This document shows, one piece after another, positions 1 through 8,943 of a DNA stretch of 64,000 nt (positions are counted from its first letter, which is position 1; each line of letters opens with the position of its first letter). Source of the stretch: an uncultured Hyphomonas sp. GTDB taxonomy: Bacteria; Pseudomonadota; Alphaproteobacteria; Caulobacterales; Hyphomonadaceae. Under the pieces are notes generated by a model. That model was not told the origin of the DNA. It did not search any database and was given only the letters and a program-made list of their open reading frames with translations. A program made the translations under genes and the position numbers. The stretch spans positions 2,666,001 to 2,730,000 of the forward strand of contig NZ_OY782759.1 in assembly GCF_963678195.1 (NCBI RefSeq), written 5' to 3'.

Positions 1-228
1 GCCTTCAGCCGTGTCGCGCACGGCGAGAATTTTCCCATCCTTCACCAGCACGAAAGCGTGCTCACGGACCGCAGGCGTCTCGCCTTCAAAGCCAATCGTC
101 CGCACATCGCGGATCAGCAGGTCACCGCTGAGCGGTTCCGCTGCGGGGTCGGTCGCACAAGCAACCAGTGATGCAAGCGTGGCAACGGCCAGTGCCGCAC
201 TGGTCATTTTCAGCATGTGTTTCATCAT
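1..228 (-). CDS. Amidohydrolase-family lipoprotein, N-terminal part (runs off left edge)
   Basis: Seventy-six codons are visible, reading off the left edge. The protein opens with two Met codons, a hydrophobic stretch and a lipobox L-V-A-C ending at Cys24, so it should be a lipoprotein. After that, the pattern LLIRDVRTIGFEG followed by VLVKDGKILAVRD is the small beta-sandwich that starts amidohydrolases of the imidazolonepropionase/dipeptidase type. The metal-binding barrel lies outside the window, so the substrate is unknown. It lies 20 bp downstream of the secreted protein at 249-2204 on the same strand and may share its transcript. Confidence 0.6.
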   Translation of the reverse strand, partial: MMKHMLKMTSAALAVATLASLVACATDPAAEPLSGDLLIRDVRTIGFEGETPAVREHAFVLVKDGKILAVRDTAEG

Positions 229-248
229 GTGAACTGCGTTACGCCAGC

Positions 249-2204
249 CTAATCATAGAAGCAAAGCTCTTTCCCGTTGCCCTGATCATAGCAGCGCGGT
301 TCATAGGATGGCGGACGGTAGGCTGGCGGTTTTCGTTTGGTCAGCTCCACCTGCCGCGCATAAGCATCGGAGGCTTTTTGTTCCTGTGCGCGCTGGGCGT
401 CAAAGGTATTTTGCGCCCACGGCATGACCAGGTTGCATTCCGAACTATTGTTCCCGAAACGGCTGCAGATGTCATAGGCATCGCTGGAGCGCGGCAGGCC
501 CTTCCAGCGCCGCCAATAGGTGCTGAGATACGTTCCGCCCAGCGTGCGTGCGGCGGTGTAGAAGTCCCCCCCATAGGGCACATCGGTGCCGCTCATGGCC
601 AGGATCGCATCGGCGCTGGCCTTCAGTGTCGCGCGGGATTCCGCCTCATACCGGGCCTGCAGCACGTCCCATGGCGTCTCCAGGTATTCGCGATAGGCCT
701 TGTTGTTTTCCCACCATTCGCGGGCTGTCGCCAGGATCAGAGGACGCTCCATGGCCATGGGATTGTCCGGGTGCGTTGCTTTCCGGTCCCGAGCCTCATA
801 GGCCGCCCACAGTTCTTCCGGGCCGATGTCCATGCCGACATCATACCAGTCGGTCACGCCCGCGGAGCGGTTCATCGGATCCTTGAAATAGCGCGCCGCG
901 ATCCGCAGCGGCGGCTCCGGCACATCGCGGCGGTCCGCGCCTGCGAACAGGCCGTAATACTCGTCCTCGTCCATCGTGCCGATCCAGATATCGGCGAAAG
1001 GCGGATAGTTCTTGCGGCCGAGAATATAGTCCATGACGCTTGCCGGCAGCAGCTCCTGAGGCTTGCCGCGCATCAGGTCGCCGTCTACCGCGCCGCCGAT
1101 CAGGCGATACCAGCGCCCATCCGCTGCCTCGTACACGATCAGCCAGCCGCGCACTCCGTCAATCTCGGGCAGGAACAGCGGCACCATGCCGATTATGTTG
1201 GGATGATCGAACGGCGTCACCGCGCCATCCTCATGACGCATCGGCAGGTAGATGCTCTCACCTGACAATATCCCGTGCCCGGACGTCATCGCCGCCACCT
1301 TCTGCACGGGCACCTGCTTGTAGTCACTACGATTGTTGCGGCTCCAATCGTCCGCCAGCGCATAGCCCACGGGCAGCGTCTCGAAATACGGGCCGACTGC
1401 TTCCATCTCCAGCGTCAGCGCATTGACGACCACGGACAGGCCCGTGCCGTCCTCGCCTTTCACCGGAAAGGCAATCTTGCCATTGCCATAGTAGTAGAAA
1501 TCGTAATCCCCGCTGCCCTCGTTCACGACGCCGGTGATGCGGTGCACCTCTTTTCCCATATTATCCATCACGACCAGCGTCTTGCCTCGTTCATCCGTCG
1601 CCGTCTTGTCATGGAACATCAGCGTGAAAGGGGTTTCAGGCGTGCGGCCATAAATGAAGTAGAATTCGTAGTGCTTGAACGGCAGCTTGAAGAGGCGCGG
1701 TTTCTCCGGGTCGAGGGTCACAAAATAATATCGGTAGTCCAGCGCCATCACGAGGGCCACCTTGTCACTGATGGGCAGTACCTGGATGTATTCCGCCGGC
1801 AACAGGATCGTGCCGTCTTCGGCCGCCAGGCCCTGCAGCACGACCTGTTTGGAAATCCAGCTATAGCTGTTGCCCTTGCTCTGGCCGCCATAATCCTGCG
1901 CGTACCTTGTGAAGTCCTCACGCGGAAGATTGTACCTGTCCAGGATCACGCCCATCTGCTCGCCGTCCAATTGCGAGACCGACCACAGCCGGACCGGCAT
2001 GGTGCCCGTATCCGTGCGCACATAGCGGATGTCTTTCGAAAGGCAGTTAAAGCCTTCCGGCGCGTCCTCAACGCATCTGTCCCGGCTGATATCAGCCAGA
2101 AGGCTGCCTGCGTCGCTATAAGACTTCCAAGCATGCGCATTCAGAGAAAGACAAAAGGCCGTAACGGCGAGCACAAACAAGCGCAGCAAAGCAAACTCTC
2201 CCAC
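249..2204 (-). CDS. Secreted protein of unknown function (651 aa)
   Basis: The N-terminus is a clear signal peptide of about 25 residues ending NAHA, so the product is exported. The mature part is rich in aromatic and acidic residues and has no domain I recognise; the tail carries two Cys separated by ten residues (RCYDQGNGKELCFYD). Codon use is strongly GC-biased at third positions, like the neighbours, which supports this strand over the overlapping frames. It follows purD by about 90 bp on the same strand. Function cannot be assigned. Confidence 0.75.
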   Translation of the reverse strand: MGEFALLRLFVLAVTAFCLSLNAHAWKSYSDAGSLLADISRDRCVEDAPEGFNCLSKDIRYVRTDTGTMPVRLWSVSQLDGEQMGVILDRYNLPREDFTRYAQDYGGQSKGNSYSWISKQVVLQGLAAEDGTILLPAEYIQVLPISDKVALVMALDYRYYFVTLDPEKPRLFKLPFKHYEFYFIYGRTPETPFTLMFHDKTATDERGKTLVVMDNMGKEVHRITGVVNEGSGDYDFYYYGNGKIAFPVKGEDGTGLSVVVNALTLEMEAVGPYFETLPVGYALADDWSRNNRSDYKQVPVQKVAAMTSGHGILSGESIYLPMRHEDGAVTPFDHPNIIGMVPLFLPEIDGVRGWLIVYEAADGRWYRLIGGAVDGDLMRGKPQELLPASVMDYILGRKNYPPFADIWIGTMDEDEYYGLFAGADRRDVPEPPLRIAARYFKDPMNRSAGVTDWYDVGMDIGPEELWAAYEARDRKATHPDNPMAMERPLILATAREWWENNKAYREYLETPWDVLQARYEAESRATLKASADAILAMSGTDVPYGGDFYTAARTLGGTYLSTYWRRWKGLPRSSDAYDICSRFGNNSSECNLVMPWAQNTFDAQRAQEQKASDAYARQVELTKRKPPAYRPPSYEPRCYDQGNGKELCFYD

Positions 2205-2292
2205 TCAGACACCGAGCAGGCAAGTCTTCGCCCTAGACTCAAGCAATCTGTCCTTCGCGAATCCTATCGTCTGGATTTCGCGATGACCAGTA

Positions 2293-3588
2293 CTACCCGC
2301 GCTCCAGCGCGCGCCAGCCGATGTCGCGGCGGCAGAAGCCTTCCGGCCAGTCGATGATGTCGACACCGGCATAGGCCCGGTCGATTGCCTCGCGCAGGGT
2401 CACCCCGCTGGCGGTGACGTTCAGCACGCGCCCGCCATTCGAGGTCAGCATGCCCAGATCGTTGCGGTCGGTTCCGGCATGGAAGACGTGCACGCCCGGC
2501 AGATCGTTCGCCTTGCCGACATGCTTGATCACCGAGCCCTTCTCGACCGAGCCGGGATAGCCCGTCATCGCCATCACGATGGTCGCGGTCGGCTCGAAGC
2601 CGTCCAGTTCCAGCAGCGCTTCGAAGGCCTCTTCATTACCCTTCAGGCCGCCGGTCGCGGAAGCGAGCAGCGCCGGGACGATGTCGCCCTTCAGGCCCTT
2701 CATCAGCACCTGGCATTCCGGGTCGCCGAAGCGGGCGTTGAACTCAACCACTTTCGGGCCGTCCTCGGTCACCATGATGCCGATATAGAGCACGCCCTGA
2801 TAGGGCATGCCGTCCTTCGCCATGCCGCGCAGCATCGGTTCGGCAATCTCGGCCTTCACGCGGGCCATGATCTCGTCCGTCACCACCGGCGCCGGGGCGT
2901 AGGCGCCCATGCCGCCGGTGTTCGGCCCGGTATCGCCATCGCCGACGCGCTTATGGTCCTGCGCGGCGGGCAGGTAGATCGCGCCTTCGCCATCGGTGAT
3001 CACGAAGACGCTGGCTTCCTCGCCATGCATGAACTCCTCGATCACCAGCGTGGCGGAGGCCTCGCCGAACTGGCCGCCCAGCATTTCATCCACGGCGGCG
3101 TCTGCGTCATCCAGCGTTTCGGCGATCACGACGCCCTTGCCGCCAGCCAGCCCGTCCGCCTTCAGCACGTAGGGTGCCTGCATTTTGCGCAAAAAGGCTT
3201 TTGCCAGCCCAGCTTCCGTGAATTCGCCATAAGCGGCCGTCGGCACGCCATAGGCTGTCATCCGGCCCTTGGAAAAAGATTTTGAGGCTTCGAGCTGCGC
3301 CGCTTCCCGGCCCGGCCCGAAGACATCGAAACCGCGCGCCCTCAGCACATCGGCCAGGCCCTCGGCCAGCGGCGCCTCCGGCCCCACGACAACCAGGTCC
3401 GGTTCCACCTGAAGTGTAAGTTTTACAAGGTTCTCGATGTCCGCCGCGCCGACATCGAAGCACGGGCCGACTTCGTCCATGCCAGGATTTCCCGGCGTCG
3501 AATGCACCACGTCGACCAGCGGCGACTGGGCCATTTTCCAGGCCAGCGCATGCTCGCGGCCGCCCGATCCGATGAGGAGAATATTCAT
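2293..3588 (-). CDS. purD: Phosphoribosylamine-glycine ligase (GARS)
   Basis: This is the ATP-grasp enzyme that joins glycine to 5-phosphoribosylamine in the second step of de novo purine synthesis. The protein begins [18 protein letters not shown], the family's N-terminal nucleotide-fold motif; the ATP-grasp part shows [11 protein letters not shown] near residue 145 and the Mg-binding [12 protein letters not shown] near residue 280. At 431 aa it has the usual length. A longer reading frame extends 12 codons upstream, but the conserved family start is at 3588. It is divergent from the small gene at 3630 with only 41 bp between, so the promoter must lie in or near that gap. Confidence 0.97.
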   Translation of the reverse strand: MNILLIGSGGREHALAWKMAQSPLVDVVHSTPGNPGMDEVGPCFDVGAADIENLVKLTLQVEPDLVVVGPEAPLAEGLADVLRARGFDVFGPGREAAQLEASKSFSKGRMTAYGVPTAAYGEFTEAGLAKAFLRKMQAPYVLKADGLAGGKGVVIAETLDDADAAVDEMLGGQFGEASATLVIEEFMHGEEASVFVITDGEGAIYLPAAQDHKRVGDGDTGPNTGGMGAYAPAPVVTDEIMARVKAEIAEPMLRGMAKDGMPYQGVLYIGIMVTEDGPKVVEFNARFGDPECQVLMKGLKGDIVPALLASATGGLKGNEEAFEALLELDGFEPTATIVMAMTGYPGSVEKGSVIKHVGKANDLPGVHVFHAGTDRNDLGMLTSNGGRVLNVTASGVTLREAIDRAYAGVDIIDWPEGFCRRDIGWRALERG

Positions 3589-3629
3589 GCGGCGCTTGAT
3601 GCGCGGCTCCGGGTCTGAGATCAAGAGGT

Positions 3630-4043
3630 ATGAGCGGACTAAAAAACATGAGCGGACTGTGGAGCGGCGAGTACCGCTACAACCATGATGGCACCTGTGT
3701 CGCCTTCACGGCCATGCTCACCGAAGTCGACGGCAAGCTGTGCGGCACGACGCTGGAACCGGTGACGTTCGGCCCGCAGCTGGGCTATGAGCCGGAATAT
3801 GACGCGACCATCCGGGGCGACCGGTGCGGCCAGCATGTCCTCCTGTCGAAACGCTATGTGCCCGAGACCGGCATCATCCAGCCGGACCTGATCTATTGCG
3901 GCGCGGTCGACGCTTCGTTCAGCCTGTTCACCGGCCGCTGGTCTTTCTCCGACGATGCGCGCATCACCGGCACCTTCTCGCTCAGCCGCGTGACGACACG
4001 GACCGGCGCCTCGCTGGCCGTACAGCTGGCCGCCGGCGCCTAG
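3630..4043 (+). CDS. Small conserved-looking hypothetical protein (137 aa)
   Basis: The protein reads MSGLWSGEYRYNHDG then alternates beta-strand-like segments, suggesting a small beta-barrel or lipocalin-like fold. I do not recognise the family. Two start codons are possible: 3630 and 3648, which lie in a short repeated DNA stretch (ATGAGCGGACT twice), so the exact start is uncertain. Its stop codon overlaps the stop of the opposing gene in a shared CTAG at 4040-4043. Confidence 0.65.
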   Translation: MSGLKNMSGLWSGEYRYNHDGTCVAFTAMLTEVDGKLCGTTLEPVTFGPQLGYEPEYDATIRGDRCGQHVLLSKRYVPETGIIQPDLIYCGAVDASFSLFTGRWSFSDDARITGTFSLSRVTTRTGASLAVQLAAGA

Positions 4044-4591
4044 GCCGGACTGTCCTGCAGACCGTTGGTCTGGCCCATTTCCTGGTCCGTTTCCTGATCC
4101 GTTTTCTGGCCATGCCGGAACGCAGCGAGGGCGATCAGCATCACGGCCGATCCGAGGACCATGCCCACCAGCTTGCAGACGATTTTCTCGACTGCCGCCA
4201 GATGCGTTACCCAGACGGCCGCCGTTTCGGCTTCGCCATTCGTGACCGGGGACGGAAAAACCTGATGAAGCCACTCATGCAGGGGCACAAGGTTCAGCCC
4301 GGAGACCTGGATCAGATGCGCTTCGGTGAACAGGGCCGCGCCCGCATAGGCGCACAACAGGCCAAGCGTCAGCATCGCGCTGCCCTCCGCGGCCTTCACC
4401 GCGCTGGACACGACATACCAGGTCGGCCCGGCCATCAGGAGCGTCACAAGGGCGAAAGCCAGAACATGATGAACCGGCAGCGTCTCGGCGATCCCCACCA
4501 TCATGGCCACCTTGACGATAAGGACAAAAGCCAGCCCGGCTGCGAAATCTCCCAGGCCTGGACGTGGTTTTTCGATAACGCGCGAGATCAT
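4040..4591 (-). CDS. Multi-pass membrane protein of unknown function (183 aa)
   Basis: About four hydrophobic segments are visible (around residues 14-34, 43-62, 72-92 and 138-160), followed by a charged hydrophilic C-terminal tail rich in Gln, Asp and Thr. The start at 4591 has AGGGAGCAAGGA just upstream. No family is recognised. It is convergent with the small gene at 3630-4043. Confidence 0.65.
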   Translation of the reverse strand: MISRVIEKPRPGLGDFAAGLAFVLIVKVAMMVGIAETLPVHHVLAFALVTLLMAGPTWYVVSSAVKAAEGSAMLTLGLLCAYAGAALFTEAHLIQVSGLNLVPLHEWLHQVFPSPVTNGEAETAAVWVTHLAAVEKIVCKLVGMVLGSAVMLIALAAFRHGQKTDQETDQEMGQTNGLQDSPA

Positions 4592-4716
4592 TCCTTGCTC
4601 CCTGTCTGCGGCGCCCTTGTCACGCTGATTGGTTGAGACTTCGCGTAGAAACGTCGTGAGTTCACCGTCCGGTCTTTACCTTCTGTCAATCTGTACGGCT
4701 GGCAGGGGTTTACGTC

Positions 4717-5409
4717 TCAGGCGGCTTTCCAGCGCCGGCGCTGCTGGCGCCGCACGACCGGGTCGCGCCGGATTCTCACGCCCGCCGTATAGCGTATCAG
4801 CGCCTCCAGCCGCCGCCAGAAGCGGACACGTTCCAGAACCGGGTTCACCCAGTCTGTCAGCGTGCAGAAATTCACATTCTTCAGGTGCCGGTGATGGGCG
4901 GCATGATGCTGTGGAGACTGGATCAGGCCCATCCGCTGCAGTGCCCGCAACGGGCCCGGCAGGCTGCGTGCTTTGGCATGCGCGGCGGCATGGATCTCGT
5001 TCGACAGGAAGATGCCGGCCGACAGGGGCAGCGCAAAGGCCAGCGGCGCCCCGGCCACCAGCAGCGCCGCCAGCACGGCCAGCGCCAGGCCGATCATCCG
5101 CGCGCTGCGCGCCAGCACCGGCTTTTCCAGAAAGCCCATCGGCTTGCGGTGATGGCGGATCGTGTCGCGCACGATGCCGCCGACCAGCGGCCAGCGCGGC
5201 GAGCCATACCGGTCCTGCGCCCAGTGGATCACGCCGCTTCCGAGATCCGCCAGCAGCCATCCGGCCAGCGCCTGCCCGGCGATCACGGCGCCAGTGCTCA
5301 GCGCCCCGATCACGGCGATCGCCCCCGGCCGGACTGCCGCCAGCGTCCCGTCCACGGCCTGCATGATTGCGGGCACCACACCGCTGGGCGCCAGGATTTC
5401 GAATGCCAT
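4717..5409 (-). CDS. CarF/TMEM189-type lipid desaturase (plasmanylethanolamine desaturase family)
   Basis: The His-rich pattern of the Kua/TMEM189 lipid desaturase domain is present in order: HW in a WAQDRYG context, DTIRHHRKP, NEIHAAAHA, and SPQHHAAHHRHLKNVNFC followed by TDWVNP. In characterised members (human PEDS1, Myxococcus CarF) these histidines bind di-iron and the enzyme forms the vinyl-ether bond of plasmalogens; the bacterial substrate here is inferred. Hydrophobic segments separate the His clusters, as expected for an inner-membrane enzyme. The start at 5409 (residue MAFEIL) has GGAG seven bases upstream; a GTG at 5424 is also open but has no good ribosome site. Length is 230 aa. 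Confidence 0.8.
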   Translation of the reverse strand: MAFEILAPSGVVPAIMQAVDGTLAAVRPGAIAVIGALSTGAVIAGQALAGWLLADLGSGVIHWAQDRYGSPRWPLVGGIVRDTIRHHRKPMGFLEKPVLARSARMIGLALAVLAALLVAGAPLAFALPLSAGIFLSNEIHAAAHAKARSLPGPLRALQRMGLIQSPQHHAAHHRHLKNVNFCTLTDWVNPVLERVRFWRRLEALIRYTAGVRIRRDPVVRRQQRRRWKAA

Positions 5410-5445
5410 AAGGTTCTCCACCACGAGTTAGTTAGTAATCGCTCA

Positions 5446-5472
5446 CTTATAATGTGGTGGTGCGAGGGTCAA
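5446..5472 (-). promoter_or_regulatory. Candidate promoter of the lipid desaturase gene
   Basis: On the minus strand TTGACC is followed, after 15 bp, by TATAAG, about 37 bp upstream of the desaturase start. The hexamers are good but the spacer is two bases short of the sigma-70 ideal, so this is a plausible rather than firm call. Confidence 0.4.
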
Positions 5473-5623
5473 GCCGTTTTCAATCCCGGAAGGAATTTCC
5501 CCGCCACCCCGGCCGCCTGTCTGGTGGAGAGATGCGCGTCTTTCCACCCTCTTTTCCCTTTGGGTTCAACAGGATACGCGGCGCTTATCCGACCGGGGCG
5601 GCGGCGCCCTCATTCTCTGCGGC

Positions 5624-6241
5624 ATGAGCTTTCCTGTCCCGCACCGTACCCAGAGCCTGATCCGCCACTGGTGGGACACCGTGCAGAGCGCGGTGGCCGG
5701 CCTGCTGGCCCGCTATGCTCCGGCAGAAGAGACGGGCGACGACGCCGAACCGCTCCGCCTGCCGCGTGTGGAAGCCTCAGCCGTGCGCACAGCGATCGGT
5801 ATTTTCGAGGCGCTGGTGCGCCGCATGCTGGTCGTGATGTGCGCCGAATATGGGCCGATGGCGCCGCTGCCGGAGGGGACGACCCTCCTCTTCCGCATCG
5901 ATGAATGCCCGCCCGTGCCCGTTATCCGGCGCCTGCCTGCGGCCGATCCGGATTTTGCCTTCAGGGCCCTGCCGGCCGGTGCACCGCCCGCCGGTCAGCC
6001 TGCGGATGGCCTTGTCTCCGCCGCGCCGCTCCTGAAACGCCTCGCCGCGCTCGCCGATGTGTTCGAGCATGGCGACCTTTACCTGATGGCCATGAGTGCG
6101 CGCCTTCGCGCCCCGCTGAAACCGCTGTTGGCGCCCCAGCCCAAAGCCTTCACCGATCCGGCCCTCAGGCCGGAACAGGCCGGCAATATGCAGCACCTGC
6201 ACGAGGTCGCGCTGCAGGCACAGACCTGCGATACGTCCTGA
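5624..6241 (+). CDS. Hypothetical protein (205 aa)
   Basis: A GC-rich, codon-biased frame with no signal peptide and no domain I recognise. The N-terminal third is helical and basic (MSFPVPHRTQSLIRHWWDT), the middle holds a hydrophobic helix around residues 55-75, and the rest is Pro/Ala-rich. It ends back to back with the methyltransferase gene: the two stops form TGATCA at 6239-6244 with no spacer, which leaves no room for a terminator between the convergent genes. Confidence 0.6.
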   Translation: MSFPVPHRTQSLIRHWWDTVQSAVAGLLARYAPAEETGDDAEPLRLPRVEASAVRTAIGIFEALVRRMLVVMCAEYGPMAPLPEGTTLLFRIDECPPVPVIRRLPAADPDFAFRALPAGAPPAGQPADGLVSAAPLLKRLAALADVFEHGDLYLMAMSARLRAPLKPLLAPQPKAFTDPALRPEQAGNMQHLHEVALQAQTCDTS

Positions 6242-7168
6242 TCAGCCGTCAAATCCCAGTTTGTTTTGCTCCCTCACGCCCGTGATGGGAGTCGCACCTG
6301 CTGCGTGAGGCGCTTTCCTCAGCACAAGGACATCCTGGAATTCCTGTCCGGGCTTAGGCCCGCCGCCGCTCCAATGGCCGTATTTCACCGGCGGGACCAG
6401 TTCCAGCCCGGCCTTCGCCACCCAGTCCATGAAGACTTTTTCGTCAAAGGCGATCATCGCTTCCGGCACCTTCAGGTCGCCGACATGGGCGACCTCGCCA
6501 AAGGGGTGGAATTTCACGAAGGCTTGCCCACCTTCCGCCGGGACGCGGCGCTCCGGCGTCATCAGGAAGGCGGTGACATAGGCCCGCCCGCCCGGCCGAA
6601 GGCTGCGCCCGATCTCGGCGAGATAGTTTTCGGCGTCGGACGGCAGGAGGTGCGTGAACACAGAGGTCGCGAAGGCGACATCCACGCTGCCGTCGCTGAC
6701 CGGGAAGCGGTAGCTCTCCGCCCGCGCTTCGGTCTGCTGGCGGTATTCGGTGTTGAACACGTCCGCCCGCACGATGCGGAACGGCGCAGCCGCCGGCGGC
6801 AGGTAGCGGATCATCCAGGCCAGTCCGGATGCGGCCACATCAAATCCGGTATAGCAGCCTCTGGACGACAGATAGTCCGCCAGGGCAAACGCAACACGGC
6901 CCGTGCCACAGCCAATGTCCAGCACATGATCGTCCGGCGTCAGGCCCGCTTCGTTGACCAGGCTCTTCAGGATCGCCGCGCCCACGGCGTGGAACTCGCC
7001 GCCGCCGACATCATGCAGGCTGGACCAGGGGGCCGGCCGCGCGCCCGGCTTCAGGCGCGCCGGAATGCTGGCCAGGTCCCGCCCCAGGCACAACAGGCGC
7101 CGCCGCACCGGGCGCGGCAGCACGCCCGCCGCCACACGATACCACGGCCTGGAAGTCGGTTGGGTCAT
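6242..7168 (-). CDS. Class I SAM-dependent methyltransferase (308 aa)
   Basis: The glycine-rich SAM-binding motif VLDIGCGTGRVAFAL lies near residue 83, followed by the acidic YTGFD at the end of the second strand, DVAFATSVFTHL for motif IV and a SLRPGGRAYV post-motif, all in the right order for a Rossmann-type methyltransferase. About 60 residues precede the domain. The substrate cannot be deduced. It is convergent with the gene at 5624-6241 and divergent from xseA. Confidence 0.85.
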   Translation of the reverse strand: MTQPTSRPWYRVAAGVLPRPVRRRLLCLGRDLASIPARLKPGARPAPWSSLHDVGGGEFHAVGAAILKSLVNEAGLTPDDHVLDIGCGTGRVAFALADYLSSRGCYTGFDVAASGLAWMIRYLPPAAAPFRIVRADVFNTEYRQQTEARAESYRFPVSDGSVDVAFATSVFTHLLPSDAENYLAEIGRSLRPGGRAYVTAFLMTPERRVPAEGGQAFVKFHPFGEVAHVGDLKVPEAMIAFDEKVFMDWVAKAGLELVPPVKYGHWSGGGPKPGQEFQDVLVLRKAPHAAGATPITGVREQNKLGFDG

Positions 7169-7301
7169 GAAACAGGGTCCAGATGGAGAGAATGGAATAG
7201 GCCGCTAAGCTGGTTAGGGAATCGGCCCCACAGGTCAAGCCTTGCAGCCGTCCCTTGTTCCGGCCCTTGCCCCGGCGGGCGACCGCGTTCAGAAAAGGGG
7301 G

Positions 7302-8705
7302 ATGTCAGATGCCCCCGCCTCCAACGATCCCGCCGTCAGCGTTTCCGAGCTCGCCGCCAGCCTGAAACGGACGATCGAGACCAATTACGACCATGTCGTC
7401 GTGCGCGGGGAACTCGGCCGGGTCACCATCGCCCGCTCCGGCCACATGTATGCCGATATCAAGGACGACAAGGCCGTGCTCAACACGGTGATGTGGAAAG
7501 GCCAGGTCGACCGGCTGCCCTTCCGTCCGGAAGAAGGCCTGGAAGTGATCGCGACGGGCAAGCTGTCGATCTATGCGGGCCGCTCGAACTATCAGATGAT
7601 CGCCTCGTCCATGCGCCCGGCCGGCGCCGGGGCGCTGATGGCCCTGCTGGAGGAGCGGAAGAAGAAGCTCGCCGCCGAGGGCCTGTTCGCGGCAGAGCAC
7701 AAGAAGACGCTGCCCTTCCTGCCGCGCACCATCGGCGTGGTCACCAGCCCCACCGGCGCCGTGATCCGCGATATCCTGCACCGCATCCGCGACCGTTTCC
7801 CCGTGCGCGTCATCGTCTGGCCAGCCCTCGTGCAGGGGGATCAGGCCGCCGGGCAGATCACCGCCGGGATCAAGGGCTTCAACGCCATGACCGGCGCCGA
7901 CCGCCCGGACGTGCTGATCGTCGCCCGCGGCGGCGGTTCCATCGAGGACCTCTGGCCCTTCAACGAAGAGAGCGTCGTCCGCGCCGCCTTCGACAGCGAT
8001 ATCCCGCTGATCTCCGCCGTCGGCCACGAGACCGACACGACGCTGATCGACTATGTCTCCGACGCCCGCGCCCCGACGCCGACCGGCGCCGCCGAGATCG
8101 CCGTACCCGTGCGCCAGGAATTGCTGCTGCAAACCGGCGAGGCCAGCGAGCGCCTGAAGCGCGCCCTCGCCCGCCGTACCACGCAGGCCAAGGACAAGCT
8201 GAACGCTGCCCGCCTGCCGCGTCCGGAGACCCTGCTGCAGACCAAGCGCCAGCGGCTGGACTATGCTGCCGCCACCCTGCCCCGCGCGGCCCTCGCCCTG
8301 ACGCAGAAAGCGCGCGTCCGCCTCTCGCGCCTCACCATCAGCCCGGCCAGCCTGCGCAGCGAAATCCGCACCTCGAAACAACGCCTGCGCGATGTCGCCG
8401 TGCGCGCTCGCCCCGCGCTCAACCGCCTGATGCAACAGCGCGAAACCGCGCTGGCGTCTCAGGGCAAGCTGCTGGAAACGCTGTCCTACCAGGCGACGCT
8501 GAAACGCGGCTACGCCCTTGTGCGGGACGATGCCGGCAAGCTCGTCCGCTCCGCCGGCCCGGCCGCCAGCGCCGCCAGCCTGAAGATCAGTTTCGCGGAT
8601 GGGGACGTGACCGCCGTGCCCGGCGGGTCTTCCGGATCACCCCCGGCGCCTGCCTCAAAACCGGCCAAGCCGAAACCAAAAGGCCAGCAGGGCTCGCTTT
8701 TCTAA
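7302..8705 (+). CDS. xseA: Exodeoxyribonuclease VII large subunit
   Basis: The catalytic subunit of exonuclease VII, which degrades single-stranded DNA to oligonucleotides in the cytoplasm. It begins with the OB-fold domain (VSELAASLKRTIE, then VVRGELGRVTIARSGHMYADIKD) and continues into the catalytic part with VARGGGSIEDLWPFNEE and GHETDTTLIDYVSD, all family signatures. A long helical region and a Pro/Lys-rich tail close the protein, 467 aa. The start MSDAPAS at 7302 is preceded by an AGGGGG run; an earlier in-frame codon at 7242 would add 20 unconserved residues. A strong terminator follows at 8883. Confidence 0.97.
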   Translation: MSDAPASNDPAVSVSELAASLKRTIETNYDHVVVRGELGRVTIARSGHMYADIKDDKAVLNTVMWKGQVDRLPFRPEEGLEVIATGKLSIYAGRSNYQMIASSMRPAGAGALMALLEERKKKLAAEGLFAAEHKKTLPFLPRTIGVVTSPTGAVIRDILHRIRDRFPVRVIVWPALVQGDQAAGQITAGIKGFNAMTGADRPDVLIVARGGGSIEDLWPFNEESVVRAAFDSDIPLISAVGHETDTTLIDYVSDARAPTPTGAAEIAVPVRQELLLQTGEASERLKRALARRTTQAKDKLNAARLPRPETLLQTKRQRLDYAAATLPRAALALTQKARVRLSRLTISPASLRSEIRTSKQRLRDVAVRARPALNRLMQQRETALASQGKLLETLSYQATLKRGYALVRDDAGKLVRSAGPAASAASLKISFADGDVTAVPGGSSGSPPAPASKPAKPKPKGQQGSLF

Positions 8706-8769
8706 GCCGCCTCCGCCTACGGACAAATACGGACTTGCCATCTCTGGCTGGACTCGCTAACCGGACTTC

Positions 8770-8853
8770 ATGCACACGCACGTGATCACCCTGCAGCAAC
8801 AGACCCGGCTCATCCAGCCGGCGCGTGCTTGTGCCTGGCGACTGCCTCACTGA
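8770..8853 (+). CDS. Possible 27-codon leader-type ORF between xseA and an intrinsic terminator
   Basis: An ATG-started frame of 27 codons (MHTHVITLQQQTRLIQPA, then a short tail ending RLPH) lies 64 bp after xseA and stops 29 bp before the terminator stem at 8883. The layout of a short ORF followed by a terminator and then a gene (8944) resembles a leader-peptide arrangement, but I see no good ribosome-binding site and no run of a single regulatory amino acid. It could equally be chance. Confidence 0.2.
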   Translation: MHTHVITLQQQTRLIQPARACAWRLPH

Positions 8854-8882
8854 CCGCGCGTCTGATCAGCATTCGCCCCAAC

Positions 8883-8910
8883 AAGCCCCGCCACCCCGGC
8901 GGGGCTTTTG
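8883..8910 (+). terminator. Rho-independent terminator after xseA
   Basis: A perfect 10-bp stem AAGCCCCGCC / GGCGGGGCTT with a five-base loop is followed by TTTTGTTTG. It sits about 180 bp downstream of the xseA stop and upstream of the gene at 8944. Confidence 0.85.
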
Positions 8911-8943
8911 TTTGGGTCCCGCCATCATTGAAGGAACTGAAAG

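Noticed and set aside
168..2357. Long plus-strand frames opposite the secreted protein at 249-2204
   Set aside because: The minus-strand protein has a signal peptide and a protein-like composition; the plus-strand frames are Arg/His/Ala-rich shadows.
6266..8785. Very long open frame (839 codons) across the methyltransferase and xseA genes
   Set aside because: Arg/Pro/Ala-rich shadow of GC-rich DNA; it overlaps two genes with complete family motifs and has none itself.
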